Shown: in pieces, positions 42,018 to 50,621 of the stretch
Layout: the number at the start of each line of letters is the position of its first letter
Numbering within the stretch: position 1 is the first letter of the stretch
Source of the DNA: Enterobacter asburiae
Lineage (GTDB): Bacteria > Pseudomonadota > Gammaproteobacteria > Enterobacterales > Enterobacteriaceae
Reading direction: 5' to 3'
Length of the DNA: 64,000 bases
NCBI RefSeq assembly: GCF_024599655.1
Contig: NZ_CP102247.1
Coordinates: 2,294,001 to 2,358,000, forward strand
Made by a program: the position numbers and the translations under genes
The notes under the pieces: generated by a model
What the model saw: only the letters and a program-made list of their open reading frames with translations
What the model was told of the DNA's origin: nothing
The model's database searches: none

Positions 42018-43457
42018 ATGCTTAATTCCAATGTTTTAAAAACAATCTTACTTGCCGTAATAATATTATTATCAATATTTATTCCTCCGCCTGATGGATT
42101 AACCAAAGAGGCGTGGATACTGGCAGGCATATATCTTTCCGCTATTGTTGGGTTGGTCATTAAACCGTATCCCGAACCCGTCATCATGCTGGTCGCGGTG
42201 GCATTAACCTGTTTTACCGTAACAAAATTCCCGGATTCTCCTGTCAAATCAATGGATGTCCTGAGCGGATACGCCTCGGGCACGACCTGGCTGGTGTTTA
42301 GCGCCTTTACGCTGAGCGCGGCGTTTGTCACTACGGGGCTTGGGAAACGGCTTGCCTACTGGTTCATCCTCAAGTTTGGCAGCACGACGCTGAGGCTGGG
42401 GTATGTGACCGCCTTGCTGGATTTGGTGCTGGCACCCGCCACGCCCTCAAATACCGCGCGGGCAGGTGGCGTGGTTTTTCCTATTATTAACAGCATCGCG
42501 ACGGTATTAGGTTCAACGCCAAAAGAGACGCCGTGCAGGGCAGGTCGTTATTTAATGGTCAATGTCTATATGGTGACTAAAACGACCAGCTATATGTTTT
42601 TAACGGGTTTTGCCGGAAACGCGTTAGCGCTACAGCTAATTTCCGACATCTTCCATATTCATATTAGCTGGATCGGCTGGATGCTGGCAGGGGCCCCGCT
42701 GGGGTTATTGATGCTGTGTATCATTCCCTATATTTGCTACCGGGTTGCTTCCCCGGAAATTAAACATATTGATAATATCGCCATTGCGACCAACGGCCTG
42801 CAAAGCCTCGGGGCAATGAGCATCAAAGAGAAGGGGCTGGTGGTAATTTTTATCGCCGCGTTATTAGGCTGGATCTTCTCTCGTCACCTTGGGCTTAATG
42901 AATCCGCCGTCGCCATTATCGCGATGGGGGCAGCGCTGCTGTTTAATATTATCGGCTGGAGCGACGTACAAAAAAACAAAGGTGGCTGGAATACCCTGAT
43001 GTGGTACGGGGGTATCATCGGTCTGAGTGCCACGCTGAGCAAGGAGGGATTTTTCCGCTGGCTGGCTGATTTCCTGTCAGCGCACCTCGATTTTCTCAGC
43101 GCGGGGAATATGACCATTGTTATTATCGTGTTTCTCAGCGTGCTGGTTCGCTACTTCTTTGCCTCAGGCGGGGCATACGTCGCGGCGATGGTGCCGGTCT
43201 TTGCCACCGTGGGGCTGGTCACCGGAACGGCACCCGTTCTGCTTGCCCTCGCCATTCTGTTTTCCAACTCCTATGGGGGTTGCATCACGCACTATGGCGG
43301 CGCAGCGGGGCCGATTATCTTCGCCGCTGGGTATAACGACATCAGGTCATGGTGGACCATCGGCACGCTCGTGGCGCTGTGCACGTTTTTAATCCACATG
43401 TTCCTCGGCATTCCCTGGTGGGGTTTCCTGATGCAGCACGGCATGCTGCAGTCTTAA
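42018..43457 (+). CDS. DASS-family di/tricarboxylate transporter (CitT/YbhI-like)
   Basis: A 479-residue inner-membrane transporter of the divalent anion:Na+ symporter family, with about 12-14 helices. The first signature is APATPSNTARAGG and the second FSNSYGGCITHYGGAAGP. Length and pattern fit CitT, TtdT and YbhI of E. coli, which exchange citrate or tartrate for succinate or have unknown cargo (YbhI). It closes the cluster, 90 bp after the aconitase gene, and is followed by a REP element. In E. coli the ybhH homologue of the first gene also neighbours ybhI. Confidence 0.9.
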   Translation: MLNSNVLKTILLAVIILLSIFIPPPDGLTKEAWILAGIYLSAIVGLVIKPYPEPVIMLVAVALTCFTVTKFPDSPVKSMDVLSGYASGTTWLVFSAFTLSAAFVTTGLGKRLAYWFILKFGSTTLRLGYVTALLDLVLAPATPSNTARAGGVVFPIINSIATVLGSTPKETPCRAGRYLMVNVYMVTKTTSYMFLTGFAGNALALQLISDIFHIHISWIGWMLAGAPLGLLMLCIIPYICYRVASPEIKHIDNIAIATNGLQSLGAMSIKEKGLVVIFIAALLGWIFSRHLGLNESAVAIIAMGAALLFNIIGWSDVQKNKGGWNTLMWYGGIIGLSATLSKEGFFRWLADFLSAHLDFLSAGNMTIVIIVFLSVLVRYFFASGGAYVAAMVPVFATVGLVTGTAPVLLALAILFSNSYGGCITHYGGAAGPIIFAAGYNDIRSWWTIGTLVALCTFLIHMFLGIPWWGFLMQHGMLQS

Positions 43458-43478
43458 CAGACCGGGAGTAGACAAAAG

Positions 43479-43510
43479 GTAGGCCGGGTAAGGCGTAGCC
43501 GCCACCCGGC
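43479..43510. repeat. REP element between the DASS transporter and smvR
   Basis: GTAGGCCGGGTAAGGCG and the complementary GCCACCCGGC form the imperfect palindrome of an enterobacterial REP sequence. It lies between convergent genes, the usual site, and may protect or end both transcripts. Confidence 0.8.
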
Positions 43511-43517
43511 AACATCA

Positions 43518-44108
43518 CTACCTGGACGGGGTATTAAACAACTCGAGCGTGATTAATGTATCAAGATGATTGTTAAACGCGGCTTCGTCCATTTCGGGCA
43601 TGTTTAAGATATACATTCCGTCAAGCCCGCACACCAGACCAATCAAGCGCCAGGCAATATTTTCCGCCCGATCGCCCGGCTTCAATTCTCCGGCCTCCGT
43701 TCCCGCTTTGATAAGCGCCACCGTTTCCTGGTGCCACATCTCCATGGTCATCACATAGGCGGCCTTGATTTCAGCATCACGGCTGGCGAGGATCTGCGCT
43801 TCACGCCACAGGCGAATATAGGGCTCAAACCTGCCGTCATCGCTGCCGAGCATGCCATGAAGCTGTTCCCGCCATCCGGCCTGTTTACCCGCGACGTCCG
43901 CATCCAGCAGCTCGCGAATCAACCGTACGAAGGCCAGCGATTTTAGCTCCCCGCCAGACGTAAAGTGATGATGCACCTGGCCGGTGGCGACCCCGGCCTC
44001 GGCGGCAATACGGCGTACCGTCATGGCCGCCAGTCCTTCAGCCAGCGCCACGCGCATGGCGGCCTGTAAGATGGCTTCCCGCCGTTCATCCTTGCTCAGA
44101 TATCGCAT
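43518..44108 (-). CDS. smvR: TetR-family repressor SmvR
   Basis: A 196-residue TetR-type repressor. The N-terminal helix-turn-helix reads MTVRRIAAEAGVATGQVHHHF (split across residues 29-49). It is divergent from smvA, with 116 bp between starts and two similar palindromes there. In Klebsiella, SmvR represses smvA and its loss raises tolerance to chlorhexidine and other cationic biocides. The assignment rests on the strong match of the neighbour to SmvA and the arrangement. Confidence 0.87.
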   Translation of the reverse strand: MRYLSKDERREAILQAAMRVALAEGLAAMTVRRIAAEAGVATGQVHHHFTSGGELKSLAFVRLIRELLDADVAGKQAGWREQLHGMLGSDDGRFEPYIRLWREAQILASRDAEIKAAYVMTMEMWHQETVALIKAGTEAGELKPGDRAENIAWRLIGLVCGLDGMYILNMPEMDEAAFNNHLDTLITLELFNTPSR

Positions 44109-44152
44109 GTTTACTCACTCTCAATGGGAATGAAACGAGTGTAACAAAAAGC

Positions 44153-44201
44153 TGGACATATGTTCAACTTTACGTAGGATCGCATCCTGGACATGTGTCC
44201 A
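44153..44201. promoter_or_regulatory. Two SmvR-type operator palindromes
   Basis: TGGACATATGTTCA (44153-44166) and TGGACATGTGTCCA (44188-44201) are two copies of one palindrome, 35 bp apart centre to centre. The second has perfect TGGACA/TGTCCA arms; the first has one mismatch. GGATCGCATCC lies between them. The position in the smvR/smvA divergent promoter suits autoregulation plus repression of smvA. Confidence 0.7.
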
Positions 44202-44224
44202 TGTTTTAAAAGAAAAGGAAATTT

Positions 44225-45712
44225 ATGTTTCGTCAGTGGTTAGCGTTAGTGATTATCGTGCTGGTGTATATCCCGGTGGCGATCGACGCGACGGTGCTGC
44301 ACGTGGCGGCGCCGACATTGAGCATGACGCTGGGTGCCAGCGGCAATGAATTGCTGTGGATCATCGATATTTACTCGCTGGTGATGGCGGGAATGGTGCT
44401 GCCGATGGGCGCCCTGGGTGACCGCATTGGTTTTAAGCGATTGCTCATGATTGGCAGCACGCTGTTTGGCCTGTCGTCGCTGGCGGCAGCGTTTGCCCCG
44501 TCAGCAGGGTGGCTGATTGCGGCGCGCGCCTCGCTGGCAATTGGTGCGGCGATGATTATTCCGGCTACATTGGCTGGGATCCGCACGCTGTTTATCGATG
44601 CACGGGATCGAAATATTGCGCTCGGCGTCTGGGCTGCGGTGGGTTCCGGTGGGGCGGCGTTTGGTCCGCTGATTGGCGGTATGCTGCTTGAGCATTTTTA
44701 CTGGGGATCGGTGTTTTTAATCAACGTGCCGATCGTGCTGGTGGTGGTTTCGCTGGCCGCGCGTTTTGTGCCTCCTCAGCAGGGCCGCCCGGAGCAGCCG
44801 CTGAATATTAGCCATGCCATCATGCTGATTGTGGCGATTTTGCTGCTGGTCTACAGTGCGAAAACCGCCCTAAAAGGCGTCCTGTCACCGTGGGTAGTCG
44901 CATCCGCGCTGGTGACCGGCTCGGTGCTGCTGTTTATCTTCGTGCGTATTCAGCTCCGCGCTCGCGTACCGATGATCGACATGCGTCTGTTCTGCCATCG
45001 CATCATTTTGAGCGGCGTGGTGATGGCGATGACCGCCATGATCGCGCTGGTCGGGTTTGAGCTGCTGATGGCCCAGGAGCTGCAGTTTGTTCATGGCTTT
45101 ACGCCGTTTGAGGCGGGAATGTTCATGCTGCCGCTGATGGTGGCGAGCGGGTTTAGCGGCCCGATAGCGGGGGTCCTGGTGGGACGTCTCGGCCTGCGCC
45201 TTGTGGCGGCAGGTGGAATGGGGCTCAGCGCCGTCAGCTTTATCGGCCTGTCGATGCTCGATTTCAGCACGCAGCAGTGGCAGGCGTGGGGGCTGATGGT
45301 GCTGCTCGGCTTCAGTGCCGCCAGCGCGCTGCTGGCCTCAACCTCGGCAATAATGGCGGCCGCGCCGAAAGAGAAAGCCGCCGCCGCAGGGGCGATTGAA
45401 ACCATGTCCTATGAACTGGGGGCCGGGCTGGGGATCGCCATCTTTGGTCTGCTGTTGACCCGCAGCTTCTCGGCGTCAATTGACCTGCCGCAAGGGCTGA
45501 ATGCCTCGCTCGTCGATAAAGCCTCGTCATCCATTGGTGAGGCGATGAAGGTGGCGCAGGATCTGACCCCGACGCTGGCGGAGTCGGTGATTGAGGCGGC
45601 GAAAAGCGCGTTTATCACCTCGCACAGTGTGGCGCTGGGCAGCGCGGGCGGAATGCTGCTGCTGTTGGCAGTGGGGATCTGGTTCAGCCTGGCGAAGGTC
45701 AAGCCGCAGTAA
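44225..45712 (+). CDS. smvA: SmvA multidrug efflux pump (MFS, DHA2)
   Basis: A 495-residue efflux protein with 14 predicted helices, orthologous to Salmonella SmvA (methyl viologen resistance) along its length. The start MFRQWLALVIIVLVYIPV and motif A, GALGDRIGFKRLLMIG, match well, as does RLFCHRIILSGVVMAMTAM. It exports quaternary ammonium compounds, acriflavine, chlorhexidine and similar cations using the proton gradient. Neighbouring yddG and the porin were also tied to methyl viologen handling in Salmonella. Confidence 0.92.
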   Translation: MFRQWLALVIIVLVYIPVAIDATVLHVAAPTLSMTLGASGNELLWIIDIYSLVMAGMVLPMGALGDRIGFKRLLMIGSTLFGLSSLAAAFAPSAGWLIAARASLAIGAAMIIPATLAGIRTLFIDARDRNIALGVWAAVGSGGAAFGPLIGGMLLEHFYWGSVFLINVPIVLVVVSLAARFVPPQQGRPEQPLNISHAIMLIVAILLLVYSAKTALKGVLSPWVVASALVTGSVLLFIFVRIQLRARVPMIDMRLFCHRIILSGVVMAMTAMIALVGFELLMAQELQFVHGFTPFEAGMFMLPLMVASGFSGPIAGVLVGRLGLRLVAAGGMGLSAVSFIGLSMLDFSTQQWQAWGLMVLLGFSAASALLASTSAIMAAAPKEKAAAAGAIETMSYELGAGLGIAIFGLLLTRSFSASIDLPQGLNASLVDKASSSIGEAMKVAQDLTPTLAESVIEAAKSAFITSHSVALGSAGGMLLLLAVGIWFSLAKVKPQ

Positions 45713-45789
45713 TACAGGGCGAGCGGTTGGCGCGGGCGGGGCAGATGGGCTATGTTTTTTATAGGATTATCTGACTCTTGCTGGAAAAT

Positions 45790-47673
45790 ATGAGCCCTCG
45801 CTACAGCAGTGAACCGTCCCAACCGCTCTCCCGGTTAACCCTGCTTGCAGGGGGGGCGCTGGGCGTCGTTTTTGGTGATATCGGTACCAGCCCGCTTTAT
45901 ACCTTCCGAACGGTGCTTTCGCTCTCTGAGCATGATCCAACGCCCGGCGTCATACTGGGCCTGCTCTCGCTGATTACCTGGACACTCATCCTGGTGACAT
46001 CCATAAAATATGCCGCCTTCGCCATGCGAATTGATAATCATGGCGAGGGAGGCATCATGGCTTTGATGTCGCTTCTGGTAGAGAAAGGCAAAGGCGGGCG
46101 CTGGGTTATTTTTGCCGCCCTGATTGGCGCAGCGCTGATTTACGGTGACGGCGCGATAACCCCGGCAATCTCCGTGCTTTCTGCTCTTGAAGGGCTGGAG
46201 ATGGTGATCCCTGAGTCCCAGCCGTACATATTACCCCTGACGGTGGCAGTATTGCTGGCGCTGTTTCTTATCCAGCCTTTTGGTACCGCCCGCATAGGGA
46301 AAATATTTGGCCCGGTGATGGCGCTGTGGTTTTTGGCGATTGCTGCGCTGGGCGTGCGGGGCATCGTCCAACACCCCTCGGTACTGCTGGCCCTCAATCC
46401 TGCGTACGGCATCGCGTTTTTGTTCTCGAACGGATATACCAGTTTCCTGGTCCTGGGGGGCGTTTTTCTCTGCGTGACGGGTGCCGAGGCCCTGTATGCA
46501 GACATGGGGCACTTTGGTAAAAAGCCGATCTGGCTTGCCTGGTACGGTATCGTCTTTCCTTCGCTGCTGCTCAACTATGCTGGCCAGTCAGCGCTGATTC
46601 TGGCCGGTGCCGACAGCAAGCAAAACCTTTTCTACACGCTCTGTCCGCCTGTGCTCCAGGTTCCGCTCATCATTCTTGCCGCGCTGGCGACGATCATCGC
46701 CAGTCAGGCGATTATTACCGGCGCGTTTTCCATGACGCGCCAGGCCATTCAGCTTGGCTGGCTACCCCGATTACGCATCAAACAGACGGCGGCAGAAAGC
46801 TACGGTCAGATTTATATCGGGATCATAAACTGGCTGCTGATGGTGGTGACCATCGGGCTGGTGGTGTTCTTCAAATCCTCCGATAAGCTCGCCGCTGCGT
46901 ACGGTATCGCCGTGTCGTTAACCATGCTGATGACTACGGGACTGTTGTTTGTGGCGATGCGGGAAGTGTGGCGCTGGAGCCTGGCCAGCAGCGCGGTGAT
47001 TGCCCTCTGTTTCCTGGTGATTGATGCCACCTTCTTGTTTGCCAATCTGATTAAGGTCCTGGAAGGCGGTTATATTCCGCTGCTGATGGCCGCAGCGATT
47101 TGTACGGTGATGCTGATCTGGCACCGCGGCGTTAAGGCGGTATCCGCATCGGTGGGCGAGAAGGGCGTCAGCGTGGATGCGTTCTTTGCCCAGCTTCAGC
47201 AAAAGACGGTGCCCAGGGTGGCGGGCTCCGCCGTCTTTTTGACCCGTACGCAGAACAATATCCCGCCGGTCATGCGCTGGCATGTCGCGCGAAACCGGGC
47301 GCTACAGCAAGATGTGTTGTCGCTGACCATTGATATTCTGAATGTGCCCTATGTGGGGGAAGAGCAACGTATCAGGGTAGAGCAGCGCGCGCCGGGATAC
47401 TGGCACGGCGTGGCGCAGTATGGCTTTATGGAACACCCGGACATCCCGCATTTGTTGCAGGGTGTCAGCGAGATTAACGCGCTTTTTGCCACGGATGACG
47501 CCACCTGGTATGTCGGGCATGAAACCATTGTGGCAGGCGAGGGTGAGGCAGGCATGGCGGCCTGGCAACGGCACATATTTGCTTTTATGAAGCGCAACTG
47601 CACGCACGTCATCAACCATTATCACCTTCCCAGCGATCGGGTTGTCGAAATCAGCCGACGCGTTGCCGTGTAG
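45790..47673 (+). CDS. kup: Kup-family low-affinity potassium transporter (second copy)
   Basis: A KUP/HAK potassium uptake protein of about 627 residues with some 12 helices and a cytosolic C-terminal domain (from about residue 450). FGDIGTSPLYTFR, IDNHGEGGIMALMSL and YGDGAITPAISVLSALEGLE are the family core. The start is uncertain: ATG at 45790 aligns with E. coli Kup, while a TTG at 45778 has a more distant AGGA. Housekeeping kup in enterobacteria lies near the rbs operon, so this is probably an additional copy. It follows smvA with no visible terminator between. Confidence 0.88.
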   Translation: MSPRYSSEPSQPLSRLTLLAGGALGVVFGDIGTSPLYTFRTVLSLSEHDPTPGVILGLLSLITWTLILVTSIKYAAFAMRIDNHGEGGIMALMSLLVEKGKGGRWVIFAALIGAALIYGDGAITPAISVLSALEGLEMVIPESQPYILPLTVAVLLALFLIQPFGTARIGKIFGPVMALWFLAIAALGVRGIVQHPSVLLALNPAYGIAFLFSNGYTSFLVLGGVFLCVTGAEALYADMGHFGKKPIWLAWYGIVFPSLLLNYAGQSALILAGADSKQNLFYTLCPPVLQVPLIILAALATIIASQAIITGAFSMTRQAIQLGWLPRLRIKQTAAESYGQIYIGIINWLLMVVTIGLVVFFKSSDKLAAAYGIAVSLTMLMTTGLLFVAMREVWRWSLASSAVIALCFLVIDATFLFANLIKVLEGGYIPLLMAAAICTVMLIWHRGVKAVSASVGEKGVSVDAFFAQLQQKTVPRVAGSAVFLTRTQNNIPPVMRWHVARNRALQQDVLSLTIDILNVPYVGEEQRIRVEQRAPGYWHGVAQYGFMEHPDIPHLLQGVSEINALFATDDATWYVGHETIVAGEGEAGMAAWQRHIFAFMKRNCTHVINHYHLPSDRVVEISRRVAV

Positions 47674-47678
47674 ATTCT

Positions 47679-47707
47679 GGCGAAAGCAGAGGAGCCCTGC
47701 TTTCGCC
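47679..47707. terminator. Hairpin between kup and the carbamoylase gene
   Basis: GGCGAAAGCAG and CTGCTTTCGCC form a perfect 11-bp stem with a 7-nt loop, 5 bp after kup and 5 bp before the end of the convergent gene. T runs are weak; a bidirectional terminator is still the best reading. Confidence 0.75.
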
Positions 47708-47712
47708 CCGTT

Positions 47713-48939
47713 CTATCTCTCAAGGGCCGCAGACAGGACGCTATGCAATAACACATTCGCCCCTTTCTCCGACCACTCCGGCAGGATCCTTTCCGCTTCG
47801 TTATGGCTGATGCCTTTCACGCAGGGGATAAAGATCATGCTGGCGGGCGCAATTTTGCTGACATAGCAGGCGTCGTGTCCCGCACCGGAAACCATCGGTT
47901 TCGACGAATAGCCCAGTTCCGCTACGGCCTTCTCCGTACGAGCCAGGCATTCGGCATCAAACGCGATAGGCGCATAGTCAAAAATGCGTTCAACGGCAGC
48001 AGCGACGCCGCGCAGTCTCAGGCTTTCAGCGACCTGGTGCAGCGCCGCCTCCATGGCTTCCAGTGCCTGCTGCGCCGGATGGCGAAACTCGACGCTGCAT
48101 TCCACGCGAGACGGCACGACGTTGCGCGAGTTTGGCGTAACCTTCGCCATACCGATCGTCGCGCGTCCGTCCGGCGCATGCCGATAGCCAATCTCTTCTA
48201 CTTTCAGCGCCAGCTCGGCAAAGGCGGTCAGCGCGTCGCGGCGGCTGTGCATCGGCGTCGTGCCCGCGTGGGCGGCGAATCCGTCCAGCGTCAGGGTAAA
48301 CCAGCGCTGGCCCATTGCCGCGCGGACTAACCCGATATCGATGGCTTCATCTTCCAGGATCGGGCCCTGTTCGATGTGCAGTTCGTAGCAGGCGTGAACG
48401 GGAAACGCGCGGGCAGGGGCTTCACCCCGGTAGCCAATGCTCTCCAGCGCTTCGCCCACGGTAATGCCATCGTTATCCGCGCGGGCATGGGCGTACGCTT
48501 CGCTAAATTGCCCCGTCCAGACCCCTGAAGAGAGCATGGCTGGCGCAAAGCGCGCGCCTTCTTCGTTAGTCCAGTTCACCAGCACCACGTCACGCTCGGT
48601 CTTAACGTTATGATCGTTAAGTGTTCGCAGCAGCTCCAGCCCGGCCAGCACGCCGTAAACCCCGTCGTAGTTACCGCCCAGCGGCTGGGTATCCACATGT
48701 GAACCCGTCATGACCGGGGCAAGCTGCGGGTTTTTCCCCGCGCGACGGATAAACATATTGCCCATGCTGTCGACGTCGCAGGTGAAACCCGCGTCCAGCG
48801 CCCAGTCGCGCAGCAGGTTACGCGCAATACGATCTTCCTCGCTCAGTGCCAGACGGGTCACACCGCCGGCGGGCGTGCCGCCGATCTGCGCCATCATCTC
48901 AAGCGTTGACCACAGCCGTTCGGCGTTAACGCAGATCAT
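47713..48939 (-). CDS. N-carbamoyl-L-amino acid hydrolase (AtcC/HyuC family)
   Basis: A 408-residue zinc amidohydrolase of the M20/M28-like carbamoylase family. Metal-site motifs are GSHVDTQPLGGNYDGVYGV, NWTNEEGARF, ELHIEQGPILE and SGAGHDACY. It overlaps the preceding ATC hydrolase-like gene by 4 bp (ATGA). AtcC of Pseudomonas splits N-carbamoyl-L-cysteine into L-cysteine, CO2 and ammonia, directly after AtcB. The close pairing here argues for the same two-step route. Allantoate-type or beta-ureidopropionate substrates would be alternatives for the family. Confidence 0.85.
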   Translation of the reverse strand: MICVNAERLWSTLEMMAQIGGTPAGGVTRLALSEEDRIARNLLRDWALDAGFTCDVDSMGNMFIRRAGKNPQLAPVMTGSHVDTQPLGGNYDGVYGVLAGLELLRTLNDHNVKTERDVVLVNWTNEEGARFAPAMLSSGVWTGQFSEAYAHARADNDGITVGEALESIGYRGEAPARAFPVHACYELHIEQGPILEDEAIDIGLVRAAMGQRWFTLTLDGFAAHAGTTPMHSRRDALTAFAELALKVEEIGYRHAPDGRATIGMAKVTPNSRNVVPSRVECSVEFRHPAQQALEAMEAALHQVAESLRLRGVAAAVERIFDYAPIAFDAECLARTEKAVAELGYSSKPMVSGAGHDACYVSKIAPASMIFIPCVKGISHNEAERILPEWSEKGANVLLHSVLSAALER

Positions 48940-49418
48940 GTCTTGTCCTTACTGCTGCGGTAGCGGAAATCACAGCACGAACCGCCCTGCATGATGGTGG
49001 TCGTGCGGGTCAGCTTCACGTCCGGCGCATAGCCAACGATGAATTTTTCATCGCGCGCGCAGGAGAGCAGATGACCAATCTCTCCCAGCCCCATTTCGTG
49101 ATACATCTCCGCGTAGCGGCAGCGGGTCACGTTGTAGTTGTACTGCTGGTCGTCGGCGTCGATCACCTTCACGTCCAGGGCGTTATCTTTTTCCCACAGA
49201 TACTGCAGGGCGATGAAACTCTTGACGTCCGCGCCGTTGGGTTCTTTACTGGCAAACGCTCTGCCTGCGTCAATCGCGGCCTGCTCAATGGCCTCGCCAA
49301 TGACAGCCTGGGCGCGGGTTTTCCCAATCTCGCGCACCAGAATTTCATAAATTGGCTTAATAATTTCTGCTTCAATTTTGCGGCGGGCGAGAATGCCCAG
49401 CTCGTTATTATCACTCAT
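48936..49418 (-). CDS. L-2-amino-thiazoline-4-carboxylate hydrolase-like protein (AtcB family)
   Basis: A 160-residue protein of the ATC hydrolase family (PF14196), which opens the thiazoline ring of 2-aminothiazoline-4-carboxylate to give N-carbamoyl-L-cysteine. The conserved C-terminal half includes VTRCRYAEMYHEMGLGEIGH, LLSCARDEKF and MQGGSCCDFRYR, rich in cysteines. The ATG at 49418 follows GAGGC; the longer frame from 49478 runs into the 3' end of the binding-protein gene. Its partner downstream is an AtcC-type carbamoylase, and upstream genes encode an ABC importer. The family contains members of unproven function, so the exact substrate is inferred. Confidence 0.8.
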   Translation of the reverse strand: MSDNNELGILARRKIEAEIIKPIYEILVREIGKTRAQAVIGEAIEQAAIDAGRAFASKEPNGADVKSFIALQYLWEKDNALDVKVIDADDQQYNYNVTRCRYAEMYHEMGLGEIGHLLSCARDEKFIVGYAPDVKLTRTTTIMQGGSCCDFRYRSSKDKT

Positions 49419-49435
49419 CACATTGCCTCGCTGCG

Positions 49436-50593
49436 TTACTTCGCTTTTGCGCCGCCCAGCACGGTCTGCGACTGCCATTTGCCATCGACAACTTTGTAAA
49501 CGGTGAAAGACGGCGATTTCAGGTTACCTTCTTTATCAAACGCGATCTGTCCGGTGACGCCGGAGTAGCTGATGGCGCGCAGGGCGGGCAGATAGTCGGA
49601 CGGCTCAACGGAGTCTGCTTTTTCCATCGCCGCAACCAGCACGCGGGTGGCGTCATAGGCGAACGGAGCGTGCAGTTCGATATGGGTGTGGTAGCGTGAC
49701 TGGTACGCCTGTTCGAATGCTTTACCGCCCGGCATCTGCTCAACCGGCAGGCCTGGTTCGAGGGCGACAACGCCTTCGCCTTCTTTCTGCGCCAGCTGCA
49801 GGAACGTCTGACTGACAAATCCGCCTGCGCCCATCAGGGTGGCGTTCATGCCCAGCTGTTTGATACGACGCGCCAGCGGTGCGGCCTGGCTGTCGACGCC
49901 GCCGAAGAAGATCAGATCGGCGTTTTTACTGCGAATAGCGGTCAGCACGGCGCTGAAATCGACCGTTTTGTCATCCACGTACTGACGATCGACAATTTTC
50001 ACGCCCTGGGCTTCCAGTGATTTAATAAACTGGTCTGCAAGCCCCTGACCAAATGCGGTGCGGTCGTCGATCACCGCAATGCGTTTGGCTTTCAGGGTAT
50101 TGACCGCATACTGACCGGCGAGCTGGCCGCCGTCATCGTCGTGTCCCATCACGCGGAAGCTGGTATCAAAACCCTGTTTGGTATAGGCGTGACCGGTCGC
50201 GACCGGTGCCACCTGTGCGATACCCGCATCGTGATAGATACGTGCCGCAGGAATGCTGGTGCCGGTGTTCCAGTGGCCGACCACGCCCGCCACATCGCTG
50301 TCCACCAGACGCTGCGCGACGGCCACGGCGGTGCGCGGGTCGGACTGATCGTCTTCGGACTGCAGTTTGAAGGTCACCGCTTTGCCGCCGATGGTCGGGT
50401 GCTGCTTGTTAATGTCGTCAATGGCCAGCTGCGCGCCGTTCTCCAGATCTTTACCGATACGGGCGGACGGGCCGGTGAGCGGGCCTGCCAGACCGATAAC
50501 CACGGTTTCACCGTCGGCTGCCCACGCGGCCGTCGAGGCAAAACTGCCGAGGAGGATAGCGGCGCTGAGCGCACTGATTTTTACTGTTTTCAT
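49436..50593 (-). CDS. LIV-type ABC importer substrate-binding protein
   Basis: A 385-residue periplasmic binding protein of the leucine/isoleucine/valine (peripla_BP_6) family. The ATG at 50593 gives a clear signal peptide of about 26 residues (MKTVKISALSAAILLGSFAS, cut after AWA) and is preceded by CAGGG. VVIGLAGPLTGPSARIGKDL and DDRTAFGQGLADQF are family landmarks. In this operon it would supply the heterocyclic or carbamoylated cysteine precursor handled by the two downstream enzymes, rather than branched-chain amino acids. That link is from context. Confidence 0.9.
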   Translation of the reverse strand: MKTVKISALSAAILLGSFASTAAWAADGETVVIGLAGPLTGPSARIGKDLENGAQLAIDDINKQHPTIGGKAVTFKLQSEDDQSDPRTAVAVAQRLVDSDVAGVVGHWNTGTSIPAARIYHDAGIAQVAPVATGHAYTKQGFDTSFRVMGHDDDGGQLAGQYAVNTLKAKRIAVIDDRTAFGQGLADQFIKSLEAQGVKIVDRQYVDDKTVDFSAVLTAIRSKNADLIFFGGVDSQAAPLARRIKQLGMNATLMGAGGFVSQTFLQLAQKEGEGVVALEPGLPVEQMPGGKAFEQAYQSRYHTHIELHAPFAYDATRVLVAAMEKADSVEPSDYLPALRAISYSGVTGQIAFDKEGNLKSPSFTVYKVVDGKWQSQTVLGGAKAK

Positions 50594-50621
50594 TGTATTT
50601 CCCTGATGTTGGCTGGTGTTG

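Noticed and set aside
30169..43457. Reading the cit genes as an ordinary anaerobic citrate fermentation locus
   Set aside because: The sensor pair citAB, the oad genes and citS are absent, while isomerase, aconitase, FAH and hydrolase genes are interleaved in the same run.
43518..45712. TetR/MFS pair as a tetracycline resistance determinant
   Set aside because: The transporter matches SmvA (14-helix DHA2 family) rather than 12-helix TetA, and the order fits the chromosomal smvRA locus.
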